Below, piece by piece: positions 32,972 through 41,510 of a stretch of 49,704 nt of DNA. Source of the stretch: Chloroflexota bacterium (GTDB taxonomy: Bacteria; Chloroflexota; Limnocylindria; P2-11E); the NCBI GenBank assembly GCA_005887995.1, contig VBJD01000084.1, forward strand, positions 1 through 49,704. Reading direction: 5' to 3'. Under the pieces are notes generated by a model. The model saw only the letters and a list, made by a program, of their open reading frames with translations, was not told the origin of the DNA and made no database searches. Within the stretch, counting starts at the first letter, position 1. Each line of letters starts with the position of its first letter. The position numbers were made by a program, and so were the translations under genes.

Positions 32972-33738
32972 GCCGGCACCGCGCGAAACTCGTCGCGCAG
33001 ATCCTTCCAGATACGTGTCTCCAGCTCCGCGAACGCCGGTGACGCGCGCATCTCGAACGGATCACGAGGCGAGGGCAGCGGGATGTCGTAAATGCGCTTC
33101 ACACGGCCTGGTCGCTTCGAGAGCACAACGACTCGCTGAGCGAGCGTGATCGCTTCGGCGAGATCGTGCGTGACGAAGAGGATCGTCGTCCGCCGTCGTT
33201 CCCAGATCCGTAGCAGCTCGGCCTGGAGAAGCATGCGGTTCTGCGCGTCGAGTGCGCCGAACGGCTCATCCATGAGGATCGCCTCGGGTTCGTACGCGAG
33301 CGTGCGTACCAGCTGCACACGCTGGCGCATGCCGCCGGACACTTGGTGCGGGTAGTAGTGCTCGAAGCCATCGAGTCCGACGAGTGCGATCAGCTCCCGC
33401 GTGCGCTGTTCCCGGTGAGCGACCGGTACCGCGTGTATCTCCATGCCCACGTGGATGTTCTCGGCAAGCGTCCGCCATGGAAGCAGCGTGTCGCGTTGGA
33501 ACACGTAACCGAGGCGCGTCCCGTTCCGCGCGCCTCCGTCGAGCGCGATACGGCCGAGCATCGCGCACTCGGCCGGGTCGAGCAGACCCGCGACCGCATT
33601 CAGGAGCGTCGATTTCCCGCAGCCCGAGGGACCGAGGAGGGCCACGAAGTCGCCGGTCGCGACCTCGAGCGAGACGTCGTCGAGGACCTTCACGCCTTTT
33701 CGAAACTGGATTCCCACGCCCTCGATCGAGATGCGCAT
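32968..33738 (-). CDS. NitT/TauT-type ABC transporter ATPase
   Basis: The 256-residue ATPase carries Walker A GPSGCGKST, Q-loop FQRDTLLPW, signature VSGGMRQRV, Walker B ILMDEPFGALD and the H-loop FVTHDL. It powers the importer with the permease at 32189. The start is ATG 33738, two bases after the ThDP-enzyme stop, so enzyme and transporter form one operon. Confidence 0.95.
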   Translation of the reverse strand: MRISIEGVGIQFRKGVKVLDDVSLEVATGDFVALLGPSGCGKSTLLNAVAGLLDPAECAMLGRIALDGGARNGTRLGYVFQRDTLLPWRTLAENIHVGMEIHAVPVAHREQRTRELIALVGLDGFEHYYPHQVSGGMRQRVQLVRTLAYEPEAILMDEPFGALDAQNRMLLQAELLRIWERRRTTILFVTHDLAEAITLAQRVVVLSKRPGRVKRIYDIPLPSPRDPFEMRASPAFAELETRIWKDLRDEFRAVPA

Positions 33739-33740
33739 CG

Positions 33741-35537
33741 CTAGCGGAAGCGCTTCTGGACGCGCCTCCGGACGATCGTGTCGACGAGCGCGGGCATCCG
33801 CTTCTCACGCACGTACGCCGCGGCACGTGCGATCGCGGGACCGGCCTGATCAGGATCGTTGATCGGCCCTTCCGCGTACCAGCCCATGCTGCGTGCCATC
33901 GCGGCGAAATCCGGCGCGGGATCGTCGATCTCCTGACCAACGCGCGCGTTCTCCACGGGCGTGCCGCGATGCCGCGCGACGCGGATCTGGTGCTCGAAGT
34001 CGTTGTAGTAGGCGCGGTTGTTGTACATGACCGCAAGGATCGGGATGCGGCTGTTCGCCGCGGTCCAGAGCGCGCCCGGGTCGTACATGAGGTCGCCGTC
34101 CGGTTGGATGTCCACGACGAGCTTGTCCGTGCCGCGATACGCGAGTCCGACGCCAAGCGAGACGGCGATCTGCGTCGCCGTGCCGAAGGACCGGCCGGGA
34201 TGACGCGCTGGCGTGTCCATGTCCCACAGGCGCAGCGCCCAGTCCTCGAGCGTGTTCGCAGTGAGCACCCAGTCGTCGTTCTTGATGACCGACCAGATCT
34301 CCGAGGCAAGTCGCGGCGCGGTCATCGGCGATGCGCCCCAGTCGACCTTCGCATCGCGCTCCCACTCATCGACCATCGCTTCGTGACGCGCCGCGATCGC
34401 GCGGCGCCGCGCGGACACATCGCGTCCGCGCATCCGGTCGCGTAGCAAGCGGCGCAGCTCGGGCAGTGCGAGGCGCGTGTCCGCGACGACCGAGAGCGTC
34501 ACGGGCTGGAAGTCGCCGAGGTCCTCTGCCCACTTCGAGAGGCGCAGCTCGGACAGACCGATGTCGACGACCGGCGTGCCTGGGGGGACGCGCGAGCGCT
34601 TCGCGCGCTCACGGCTGTCCCGGTCGAGCTCGTTGAGGGCACGATGCAGATCGCCGACGTCGACGGAGATGACGAGGTCCGCTTCCGCGAGCGTCTCGTC
34701 GGCCGCGAACGACACGTTCAGGGGATGGCGGTTCGGGAAGTTGACGCGACCGTGCATGTCGACGACGGCGGCGCCGATCTCCTCGGCCAGCGCGACGAGC
34801 TCGTCGAACGCATCGGGATGACGCCCGGTGAACTCGGTGACGATCACCGGCCGCTGCGCGCCGGCGATCATGTCGGCGGCGCGCGCCAGCGACGCGGGCT
34901 CGGCCTGCACCGGCGCGGGCCGGCCAGCGTTCACGACGCTCTCTACCGAGAGCGGATGGCCGATCTCGTCCTCCTGCAGACCGGCGTCGTAGCAGAGGTA
35001 CACCGGGCCCGCGGGCTCGGTCGTCGCGATGCGGAACGCGCGCGCGAACGAGGCGGGGAAGTCGTCGATCGACGCGGGCTGGTCATCCCACTTCGTGAAG
35101 TTCCGCACCGCCTCGCCCTGCACCTGCGCGGTGTGGATCCAGTCGATCGCCGGTCGGCGCCGCCGCCGATCCATCGGCCCGGTGCCGCCCATCACGATCA
35201 CCGGCACGCGGTCGAGCTGTGCGTAGTAGACGCCCATTGTCGAATGCAAGAGGCCGACGACATCGTGGACGATCGCGCCCATCGGCTTACCCGTGGTCTT
35301 CGCGTAGCCGTGCGCGAGCGAGACGGCGACCTTCTCGTGCGTACAGAGGATGATCTCGGGCTTGCCCTCGCCGTAGTTCACGAGCGAGTCGTGAAGCCCG
35401 CGGTACGTCGCGCCGGGGTTGAGCGCGACGTATTCGATGCCGAAGCCCTGGAGCAGATCGACGATGACGTCGCTGCCGAAACGGGGCGAGCGCTTCTGCG
35501 CCCGCCCCGTCCTCGATCCGGGTGCGACCTGGGTTAT
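33741..35537 (-). CDS. Thiamine-diphosphate-dependent enzyme (decarboxylase/ligase-like), start unresolved
   Basis: The frame encodes a three-domain ThDP enzyme: CTHEKVAVSLAHGYA (catalytic Glu), a central domain around GRHPDAFDELVALAEE, and the ThDP site PDGDLMY with NN 25 residues later. Benzoylformate decarboxylase, acetolactate synthase and sulfopyruvate decarboxylase share this layout, so the product is not assigned. GTG 35381 is the first canonical start but cuts off conserved GSDVIVDLLQGFGIEYVALNPG, which is in frame upstream to about 35477. No ATG, GTG or TTG exists farther up; the only overlap-type candidate is ATA 35537, which overlaps the preceding TAA as ATAA. It feeds the transporter operon. 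Confidence 0.82.
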   Translation of the reverse strand: MTQVAPGSRTGRAQKRSPRFGSDVIVDLLQGFGIEYVALNPGATYRGLHDSLVNYGEGKPEIILCTHEKVAVSLAHGYAKTTGKPMGAIVHDVVGLLHSTMGVYYAQLDRVPVIVMGGTGPMDRRRRRPAIDWIHTAQVQGEAVRNFTKWDDQPASIDDFPASFARAFRIATTEPAGPVYLCYDAGLQEDEIGHPLSVESVVNAGRPAPVQAEPASLARAADMIAGAQRPVIVTEFTGRHPDAFDELVALAEEIGAAVVDMHGRVNFPNRHPLNVSFAADETLAEADLVISVDVGDLHRALNELDRDSRERAKRSRVPPGTPVVDIGLSELRLSKWAEDLGDFQPVTLSVVADTRLALPELRRLLRDRMRGRDVSARRRAIAARHEAMVDEWERDAKVDWGASPMTAPRLASEIWSVIKNDDWVLTANTLEDWALRLWDMDTPARHPGRSFGTATQIAVSLGVGLAYRGTDKLVVDIQPDGDLMYDPGALWTAANSRIPILAVMYNNRAYYNDFEHQIRVARHRGTPVENARVGQEIDDPAPDFAAMARSMGWYAEGPINDPDQAGPAIARAAAYVREKRMPALVDTIVRRRVQKRFR

Positions 35538-36592
35538 TTGCCGACCCCTCGCTTCTCAGCGTCCGACACGTACTTGTCGTCGAACACCTTCGTCACGTCC
35601 ATGTCCTTCACGTTCGGGTTCTGCGCGACGAGCGCATCACGCGACGCGTTGAACGACGCGACCGTCGGGTGCGGATAGAGCGGGAAGATCGACTGGACGT
35701 AGAAGTCGTAGGTCTGCGAGACCGCCGCCGCGTCGTCCGCCTTGTTGATGTCGAGTTTGAGCAGCTTCCCGAGGATCGGCAGCGTCTTCGCCTTGTCCTT
35801 CTTCGCGATGCCGAGCGCCTCGATCTCCGCATCGATGTACGCCTGCACCGCCTGCGGATTCTTCTCGGCCCACGACTTCAGCACGACGGTGCAGTTGTCC
35901 GTCGCGAGGACCTTCTCGGCCGCGAGGTCGTAGACGACCTTGAAGCCGGAGGCGAGGAGCTTCACGGTGTCCGGCGGGTGGCCCGGGCCCGCGTACGCGG
36001 CGCCACCGAGCATCGCTGCGGCGAGGTTCGCGGTGTTGCCGAACGCCTGGATGTTGACGTCCTTCTGCGGGTCGAGCCCCATCTTCTGCAGCGCCGTCAC
36101 GGCGGCGATGTACGCGGAGCCGCCGATGCTCGCGACCCCGACCGTCTTGCCCTTGAGATCGGCGGGACTCTTGAAGTCCGACTTCGCAAGAAGCTGCCAC
36201 GGCGTCACGGGCACGAAGAGCGCGATGACCTGCATGTCGCTGCCGCCGGCGACGGCGCTCATCGCCTCCGTGCCGCCGAAGTTGCCGACCTGCGTGTTGC
36301 CCGACACGAGCGCGGCTGACGATGCAACGCCGCCGTCGATGAGGTCGAGCGTCACGTCGAGGTTGTACTTCTCGAAGATGCCGAGTTCCTTGGCCAGGAA
36401 CGGCGCGAGATTCGACGGCGTCACGTTGCCGTACGACGACTTGATCTTGATCGGCGAGGGCTTCGGTGTCTGCGTCGCGGCCGCCGCCGACGCCCCCGGT
36501 GTGCCCGTTGCCGCCGGCGCTGTCCCACCGCACGCCGTGACAACGAGGGTGAGCATCATCAAGGGAACGAGTAAGACCCGAGCGGATCGCAT
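35534..36592 (-). CDS. NitT/TauT-type substrate-binding lipoprotein
   Basis: The 352-residue protein starts at ATG 36592 with GGGAGG six bases upstream, and its lipoprotein signal ends LVVTAC. The mature part has NLAPFLAKELGIFEKYNLDVTLDLIDGG, NTQVGNFGGTEAMSAVAGG and ADLKGKTVGVASIGGSAY, an NMT1/THI5-like fold. It heads the operon of ThDP enzyme, ATPase, permease and a second binding lipoprotein, so it is a likely partner of that permease. A palindromic site overlaps its promoter. Confidence 0.9.
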   Translation of the reverse strand: MRSARVLLVPLMMLTLVVTACGGTAPAATGTPGASAAAATQTPKPSPIKIKSSYGNVTPSNLAPFLAKELGIFEKYNLDVTLDLIDGGVASSAALVSGNTQVGNFGGTEAMSAVAGGSDMQVIALFVPVTPWQLLAKSDFKSPADLKGKTVGVASIGGSAYIAAVTALQKMGLDPQKDVNIQAFGNTANLAAAMLGGAAYAGPGHPPDTVKLLASGFKVVYDLAAEKVLATDNCTVVLKSWAEKNPQAVQAYIDAEIEALGIAKKDKAKTLPILGKLLKLDINKADDAAAVSQTYDFYVQSIFPLYPHPTVASFNASRDALVAQNPNVKDMDVTKVFDDKYVSDAEKRGVGK

Positions 36593-36628
36593 CGAGTACC
36601 TCCCACAGTCCCGACTGGTCGAGCCGCG

Positions 36629-36643
36629 AATGGTTATACCATT
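36629..36643. promoter_or_regulatory. FadR-type palindromic operator AATGGTTATACCATT
   Basis: The arms AATGGT/ACCATT flank a 3-base centre, matching the TGGT-N3-ACCA pattern reported for FadR-subfamily GntR regulators. On the minus strand the site contains TATAAC, a good -10 for the lipoprotein gene at 36592; on the plus strand it lies nine bases before ATG 36653. Related copies occur at 40246 and 45364. Confidence 0.6.
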
Positions 36644-36652
36644 CGCCCGCCC

Positions 36653-37243
36653 ATGAGCGCCTATCCGCTCACGCTCCGGTTCCGCATTCTCGCGCTCGGG
36701 CAGACGATCGAAGGCACCGACGCGTCGGGCGCGCCGGTCTGTTTCGTAAAGCAGAAAGCCTTCCGGCTCCGCGAAGACGTGGCTGTCTTCCGTGATCCGA
36801 GCCAGTCCGAGCAGATCTATCGGATGCGCGCCGACCGCATCATCGACATCGGCGCGCGATACGACATCACCGATCCCAGCGGCATGCCGGTCGGCGCGGT
36901 CAAGCAGCGCGGCATGCGGACGCTGTGGCGAGCGACGTACGACATCCTGGACACCACGGGCACCGCGATCGGTCTGATCCACGAGGAGAACCCGTGGGTC
37001 AAGGTCCTCGATGCGGTCATCGGCGAGATCCCGTTCGTGGGGATCGTGCTGCAGATGTTCGTGAACCCCGCGTACGTCGTTGAGGTTCCGGTCGGAACGC
37101 GCGCGCTGTACATCCGCAAGCGGCGCTCGCTCGTCGAGCGCCGATTCATCGTCGAGCAGCTCGGGCCGATCCCGCCCGCGCTCGAGCGCGTCGCCGTGCC
37201 GGCGCTGCTAATGATGGTGTTGCTGGAGCGCGGCCGGGGCTAG
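36653..37243 (+). CDS. LURP-one-related (LOR/YxjI-type) protein
   Basis: This 196-residue protein has the repeated beta-strand pattern of the LURP-one-related/tubby-like fold: RMRADRIIDIGARYDITDPSGMPVG, GAVKQRGMRTLWRATYDILD, then ENPWVKVLDAVIGEIPFVG and a C-terminal ILxRKRRSLVERRFIVEQLG block. Plant LURP1 and bacterial YxjI are the named relatives; the function is unknown. ATG 36653 has no Shine-Dalgarno sequence and the operator at 36629 lies just upstream. Confidence 0.8.
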   Translation: MSAYPLTLRFRILALGQTIEGTDASGAPVCFVKQKAFRLREDVAVFRDPSQSEQIYRMRADRIIDIGARYDITDPSGMPVGAVKQRGMRTLWRATYDILDTTGTAIGLIHEENPWVKVLDAVIGEIPFVGIVLQMFVNPAYVVEVPVGTRALYIRKRRSLVERRFIVEQLGPIPPALERVAVPALLMMVLLERGRG

Positions 37244-38286
37244 GTGCCCGATCGCAGATCGGTGATCGCGCGCCGGAGACGGTCGGCACTCTGGGCGAGG
37301 ACGTCGTCGGCGACCGGGGTCTCCGGCTTCGTGATGACGGGTGGGTACGGCACGCCGAACCTGCGCGGGTAGACGTGCAGATGGAAGTGTGGGACCTCCT
37401 GATTCGCCCCGGGCTCGTTCGAGGACCACGTCGTGATCCCCTCGGGACCGAATGCGCGCTTCACGGCGCGCGCGACGAGTGCGTGCGCCGCGAAGAGCTC
37501 GGCGCCGAGCGCGTCGTCGACCGCGTAGATGTTCTCGACGTGGGCCTTTGGAATGACGAGCACGTGCGCGGGATCGTGCGGCTGACGCAGCTGATCGAGG
37601 AAGGCGACGGTGGCGGGCGTCTCGTATATCACGTGCGCCGGACGTGTCTGCTCGACGACCTCGCAGAAGATGCACGCTCTCGCGAACTCGGCAGCCGTCT
37701 GCTCGGCGCGCATGCGGCCGAAGGCGGCGGGCGTGCTAGACAGCGCGGCGCTGAAGATCGCGACCGCATCTTCCAGGGGCGTGACCGAGGAGTCCACCTC
37801 CGCGTCGTAGGGGCCGTGCGAGTGGACGAGGTCGAATTCGGGAACGTCGAGCTCGATAGGCACGCCCTTGTGTCGATCCGCGCGCTGACGTTCGCGCTCC
37901 TGCGCGATGGGCAACGGGCACCGCACGCCGAAAAGAAAGACCCTGACCCCGGGAAGCGAGTCGAGGTAGAGGTCTCGGGTCGCCGGCAGGATGACCGCCT
38001 CGCTGATGACGCGATGGCCGACCTGGATCATGGCGCGTAGCGAGAGCAGGTAACCCTGCAGGACGCTCCTGAAGAGCTCGCGCGCATGCGCCTCTGACCA
38101 CGGGCCACGCGCGGCATCCCAGTGCTTGGGCAGATAGCCATTCCGGAAGTTGTCGAGCGAGTGGTACCAGTGCGGCGGCTCGAGGACCTCATGTAGGGCG
38201 CGCGCGATCGTGGACTTCCCCGAGCTCGGAGTGCCGTTCAGCAGTACGACGTATCCGGCGATTGGCTCAGGGTAGGCCGCGCGAGA
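37240..38286 (-). CDS. P-loop kinase/phosphotransferase + HIT-domain fusion, start frameshifted
   Basis: One frame joins an N-terminal P-loop kinase (GYVVLLNGTPSSGKST, then WYHSLDNFRNGYLP) related to chloramphenicol-phosphotransferase-like proteins with a C-terminal HIT domain (CIFCEVVEQ, HVLVIPKAHVENI and the catalytic HFHLHVYPRR). ATG 38031 from the track would discard the kinase half. The frame is open to 38286 but holds no canonical start; GTG 38290, overlapping the previous stop as GTGA, is one base out of frame and would join it if a CCC run (near 38273) were CC. A sequencing indel is therefore likely. HIT domains hydrolyse nucleotide conjugates; the coupled kinase substrate is unknown. 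Confidence 0.72.
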   Translation of the reverse strand, partial: SRAAYPEPIAGYVVLLNGTPSSGKSTIARALHEVLEPPHWYHSLDNFRNGYLPKHWDAARGPWSEAHARELFRSVLQGYLLSLRAMIQVGHRVISEAVILPATRDLYLDSLPGVRVFLFGVRCPLPIAQERERQRADRHKGVPIELDVPEFDLVHSHGPYDAEVDSSVTPLEDAVAIFSAALSSTPAAFGRMRAEQTAAEFARACIFCEVVEQTRPAHVIYETPATVAFLDQLRQPHDPAHVLVIPKAHVENIYAVDDALGAELFAAHALVARAVKRAFGPEGITTWSSNEPGANQEVPHFHLHVYPRRFGVPYPPVITKPETPVADDVLAQSADRLRRAITDLRSGT

Positions 38287-38577
38287 TCACGCCTCCGTTG
38301 GCTGCGACTCCTCCAACGACGAGATGTGTGAGCGGACGAGCGCGCCGTCGAGGTAGACCTCGTCGAGCCCGAGCGCCCAGTAGCGCAGCGCGAGTCGGTT
38401 CGGCTGCGTCGTCTCGCGCGGCGTCTCGCGGACGAGTCCACCCTCGCCGCGTGGCATGAACTCGAGCCAGCCGATCCAGGTGCCGTCGCGGCGCTCGCGG
38501 CCATAGCAACGCGCGCGGTAGACGTGTCCGTCGCCGTCGCGGGCGAGCATGGTGAATTCGTGGATGAGGGAATTCAT
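38287..38577 (-). CDS. Small conserved protein with GW-LEF and ETTQPN motifs
   Basis: The 96-residue protein starts at ATG 38577 (MNSLIHEFTMLARDGDGHVY). It carries GTWIGWLEFMPRGEG, RETPRETTQPNRLALRYWALGL and DEVYLDGALVRS, a pattern I recall from widespread short hypothetical proteins. No known domain name or function comes to mind. Its stop lies just before the kinase-HIT gene and is in the same reading frame as that gene. Confidence 0.6.
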   Translation of the reverse strand: MNSLIHEFTMLARDGDGHVYRARCYGRERRDGTWIGWLEFMPRGEGGLVRETPRETTQPNRLALRYWALGLDEVYLDGALVRSHISSLEESQPTEA

Positions 38578-38709
38578 GCCAGGAAATGGCCGCACAGGCT
38601 ACGCCAGGACACGCGCTGTTACGACATCGTTGCGTACGTGACTGCTTGCGTCGCGAGCGAAGGACACGTGATCAGCATCACGACAGCCGGTGCAAACGGC
38701 TGCAGCGCG

Positions 38710-40185
38710 CTATTGGCCCTTCGGCTTCTCTCCCTTGCCGACGAGCCAGCCCCACTTCTCGAGCGCCTTGCGCTTCGTCTCAGGCGTCGGCAGCTGCGAA
38801 CGCGGGAACTTGTCGCGCCACTCGAACGGCCGCGTCGCGTCGATGATCGCGCGCGACGAAAGACCCTTCTTCTCAGGGTGAATGCGCGGATCCAGCGGGC
38901 CTGACCACATCCTCGGCACGATGTCGATCGACTCCGACGGGTCCGAGCGCGTGCACATCGCCCAGAGGACCTCCTCGAGGTCCATGACGTCGATGTCGTC
39001 GTCGACCACGATCGTGTAGCGGCCGAGGTATGCGCCCGAGTGCACGCTCGCCGCGGCGTGACCGACCTGACGCGCGTGCCCGGCGTACTTCTGCGTGATC
39101 GAGATCGCGTTGAAGAGTCGCGAGCCGCCGACCTCGTGGCACCACACGCCGGTGACGCCGGGGATCGACGCCGCCTCGATGTCGCCGCGCAGGCGCGCCG
39201 AGCGCATGAACGCGCGGTAGAACGACTGCTCGTCCGGCGGGACGTTCGGTGGCGACGCGAGGATGATCGGATCGTTGCGGTGGTAGACCGCCTGCACGCG
39301 CATGACCGGCTCCTCTCGCTCACCTGACGCGTAGTAGCCGGTCCATTCGCCGAAGGGACCCTCGGACATCTTGTCGGTGCCGTCGGCGTAGCCCTCGATG
39401 ACGATCTCCGCGTCGACCGGGATCGGCAGACCGGTGACCGGTCCGGGCATGACGCGATACGGCGTGCCGCGCACGCCGCCGGCCCAGTCGTACTCGGTGA
39501 CGCCGTACGGGATCTCGGTGCAGGCAGCGAGGAAGAGGAGCGGGTCACCGCCGGGGACGAACGCGACCGGCATCTTCTCGCCGCGCGCGAACCACTTGTC
39601 GCGATGCTGGCGACCGTGCTTCCCGGGCGAGATGTAGAAGCCCAGCGTGTTCTTGTTCTGGACCATGACCCGGTAGCAGCCCAGATTCACCCAGCCATCA
39701 TCCGGATCCTTCGTGATATCGAACGATCCGGTGCCGAGGTAGCGCCCGCCGTCGAACTCATGCCACTTCGGGGCGGGGAACTTGAGCACGTCAACTTCCG
39801 AGCCGCGCATCACGTTCTCGAAGACGGGCCCGTCCTTTACGACCTCCGCCGGCACGAGCGAGATGCCCTTGCGCACGCGCTCCTGCCACAGCCGCACGAG
39901 CTCGTGCGGGGTCTCGTCAACGGGAAGCCCGAGCGTGACCGCGACGCGGCGGAACGAGCCGAGGCCGTTCGAGAGGACGCGGAATCCCTTCTTGAAGCCG
40001 ACGATCTCGTCGAAGAGCGTCGCCTTCGAGGGACGCGTGCGGCCGAGGAGCTCGGTCGCCATGCCGATGTCCTCTTCGGTGTTGGCGCCGGTCACGACCT
40101 GCAATTCGCCGATCTCGTCGATCTTCTTCAGCCACTCGCGAAGATCGGTCGGTGTCTTGACGTGAGCGCGGATCGTCGTGGCCAT
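38710..40185 (-). CDS. UbiD-family prenyl-FMN-dependent decarboxylase
   Basis: This 491-residue protein belongs to the UbiD (de)carboxylases. It has GTGSFDITKDPDDGWVNLGCYR and ISPGKHGRQHRD (prFMN/metal region) and the catalytic strand VIEGYADGTDKMSEGPFGEWTGYY, which carries the E-R-E type acids. UbiD enzymes reversibly decarboxylate aromatic or unsaturated acids and need prenylated FMN from UbiX, encoded 5 kb away. The start is ATG 40185 with GGGAG eight bases before it; the track start at 40320 runs across the divergent promoter. Substrate not assigned; a (hydroxy)benzoate or phthalate-type acid is possible. Confidence 0.93.
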   Translation of the reverse strand: MATTIRAHVKTPTDLREWLKKIDEIGELQVVTGANTEEDIGMATELLGRTRPSKATLFDEIVGFKKGFRVLSNGLGSFRRVAVTLGLPVDETPHELVRLWQERVRKGISLVPAEVVKDGPVFENVMRGSEVDVLKFPAPKWHEFDGGRYLGTGSFDITKDPDDGWVNLGCYRVMVQNKNTLGFYISPGKHGRQHRDKWFARGEKMPVAFVPGGDPLLFLAACTEIPYGVTEYDWAGGVRGTPYRVMPGPVTGLPIPVDAEIVIEGYADGTDKMSEGPFGEWTGYYASGEREEPVMRVQAVYHRNDPIILASPPNVPPDEQSFYRAFMRSARLRGDIEAASIPGVTGVWCHEVGGSRLFNAISITQKYAGHARQVGHAAASVHSGAYLGRYTIVVDDDIDVMDLEEVLWAMCTRSDPSESIDIVPRMWSGPLDPRIHPEKKGLSSRAIIDATRPFEWRDKFPRSQLPTPETKRKALEKWGWLVGKGEKPKGQ

Positions 40186-40245
40186 GACTCGTCTCCCTGC
40201 AGCGCATGTTGCTCGAACGAAGGCCGTTCCGGGGCGAACGGGACC

Positions 40246-40265
40246 GATGTTAATACCATTGGACC
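40246..40265. promoter_or_regulatory. Putative FadR-type operator in the ubiD/flavin-reductase divergent promoter
   Basis: GATGTTAATACCATT (40246-40260) matches the 36629 palindrome at 12 of 15 positions and continues with GGACC, so ATACCATTGGACC (40253-40265) is shared exactly with 45371. It ends three bases before GTG 40269. TACCAT could also serve as a -10 for the plus strand and TATTAA for ubiD. Confidence 0.55.
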
Positions 40266-40268
40266 GCA

Positions 40269-40811
40269 GTGGCGACGGAGACGGCGGACCGTTACGCGGT
40301 CGCGAAGCGCGTGCTCTCACGGATCGCGCACGCCGTCGCGATCGTCGGCGCAGCGAAGGGTGACGAGCGTGGCTGTGGCACGGGCACGACGATGTATGTG
40401 TCGCTCGCGCCGGCGATGATCGCGATCGCCGAGCACAGCGGATCGCGCACGACGCGGCTCATCAAGGAGACCGGCGAGTTCAGCGTCTCACTGCTCCACG
40501 ACTCGCAGCAGGACGTCGCGGTCTCGGCGGGCAAGCCGGCGGAGGGCGCGGACAAGTTCGCCGCGCTCAAGATCCGTACCGTGCCCGCGCCCGCGGGCTT
40601 CAGCGCGCCGGGCGTCGAAGGAAGCATCGCGATCCTGTGGTGCCGCGTCGTGAACACGATCGAGACGGGTGACCATCTGCTCTTCGTGGGCGAGATCGGC
40701 GCGCACCAGGTCGACGAGCGCCGCTGGGATCCGCTGCTCCGATACGGACGCCGCTACTTCCGCCTCGGGCACTGGACGAGCGACGAGTCACCCGAGGGCT
40801 ATCCGACGTGA
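40269..40811 (+). CDS. Flavin reductase-domain protein
   Basis: The 180-residue protein has a flavin-reductase-like domain: AVAKRVLSRIAHAVAIVGAAKGDERG at the N-terminus, MIAIAEHSGSRTTRLIKETGEFSVSLL and a C-terminal WDPLLRYGRRYFRLG strand. Such proteins bind FMN and often reduce flavins with NAD(P)H. Divergent from ubiD and near ubiX, it could supply reduced FMN, which UbiX needs. GTG 40269 is followed by the typical MATETADRYAVAKR. Confidence 0.82.
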   Translation: MATETADRYAVAKRVLSRIAHAVAIVGAAKGDERGCGTGTTMYVSLAPAMIAIAEHSGSRTTRLIKETGEFSVSLLHDSQQDVAVSAGKPAEGADKFAALKIRTVPAPAGFSAPGVEGSIAILWCRVVNTIETGDHLLFVGEIGAHQVDERRWDPLLRYGRRYFRLGHWTSDESPEGYPT

Positions 40812-41509
40812 CCACGCTGCGCGACATGCGTCTCGAGTGCGCGACTGCGACGCGCGTCCTCGCGGTGGCCGGTCTCTTCGACATGCACGGCCACATCTCC
40901 ATCCGTCAGGGCGACATGATGTTCATCTGCGATCGCGGCGCGAGCCGGCTCACCGTGCGCCCCGACCTCATCTCGAGCGTGCGCATCTCCGACGGCAAGC
41001 AGCTGTCGGAGGCGCTCCCGCCGTCGGAGACCGCGCTGCACCTTGCGGCCTATCGAGCGAAGCCTGAGGTCGGGAGCGTCGCGCACTTCCATCCGATGTA
41101 CGCGACGGCGTTCGCGGTCGCGGGGAAGCCGCTCGAGGTCGCATCGAATGCCGGCGCGTTCTTCGGCGGCACGATCCCGGTGCACGACAACCCCGAGCTC
41201 ATCCGCACTGACGAGCTCGGCGCACCGGTGACACGCGACATGGGCGCGGCGAGCGCGGTGCTGCTGCGCGGCCACGGCGCGCTCGTCGTCGGCGGCGACG
41301 TACACGAGTGCGTGACCGCGGCGCTATACCTCGAAGAGAGCGCGCAGCGGAACTACCTCGCGGCGAACCTCGGGAAGGTCAAGGCGTACAACGCCGATGA
41401 GATCCGCCGCGTCCGCGAGATGCTCGCGAGCCGTTTCGTCATCGAGAAGACCTGGCTCTACGCGCTCGAGAAGGCGCGCGTCGCGGGAGCGCTCGCCGAC
41501 CTCGACTGA
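40808..41509 (+). CDS. Class II aldolase/adducin-family decarboxylase-like enzyme
   Basis: The 233-residue protein has the zinc motifs of class II aldolases: VAHFHPMYATAF (HxH), a DMGAASAVLLRGHGALVVGGD His and a SETALHLAAY acid. The family includes fuculose-phosphate aldolase and also 3,4-dihydroxyphthalate decarboxylase of actinobacterial phthalate pathways. Its GTG start overlaps the flavin-reductase stop by four bases, so the two are one operon with a UbiD neighbour. A decarboxylase role in aromatic breakdown is plausible but inferred. Confidence 0.8.
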   Translation: MTTLRDMRLECATATRVLAVAGLFDMHGHISIRQGDMMFICDRGASRLTVRPDLISSVRISDGKQLSEALPPSETALHLAAYRAKPEVGSVAHFHPMYATAFAVAGKPLEVASNAGAFFGGTIPVHDNPELIRTDELGAPVTRDMGAASAVLLRGHGALVVGGDVHECVTAALYLEESAQRNYLAANLGKVKAYNADEIRRVREMLASRFVIEKTWLYALEKARVAGALADLD

Positions 41510-41510
41510 C

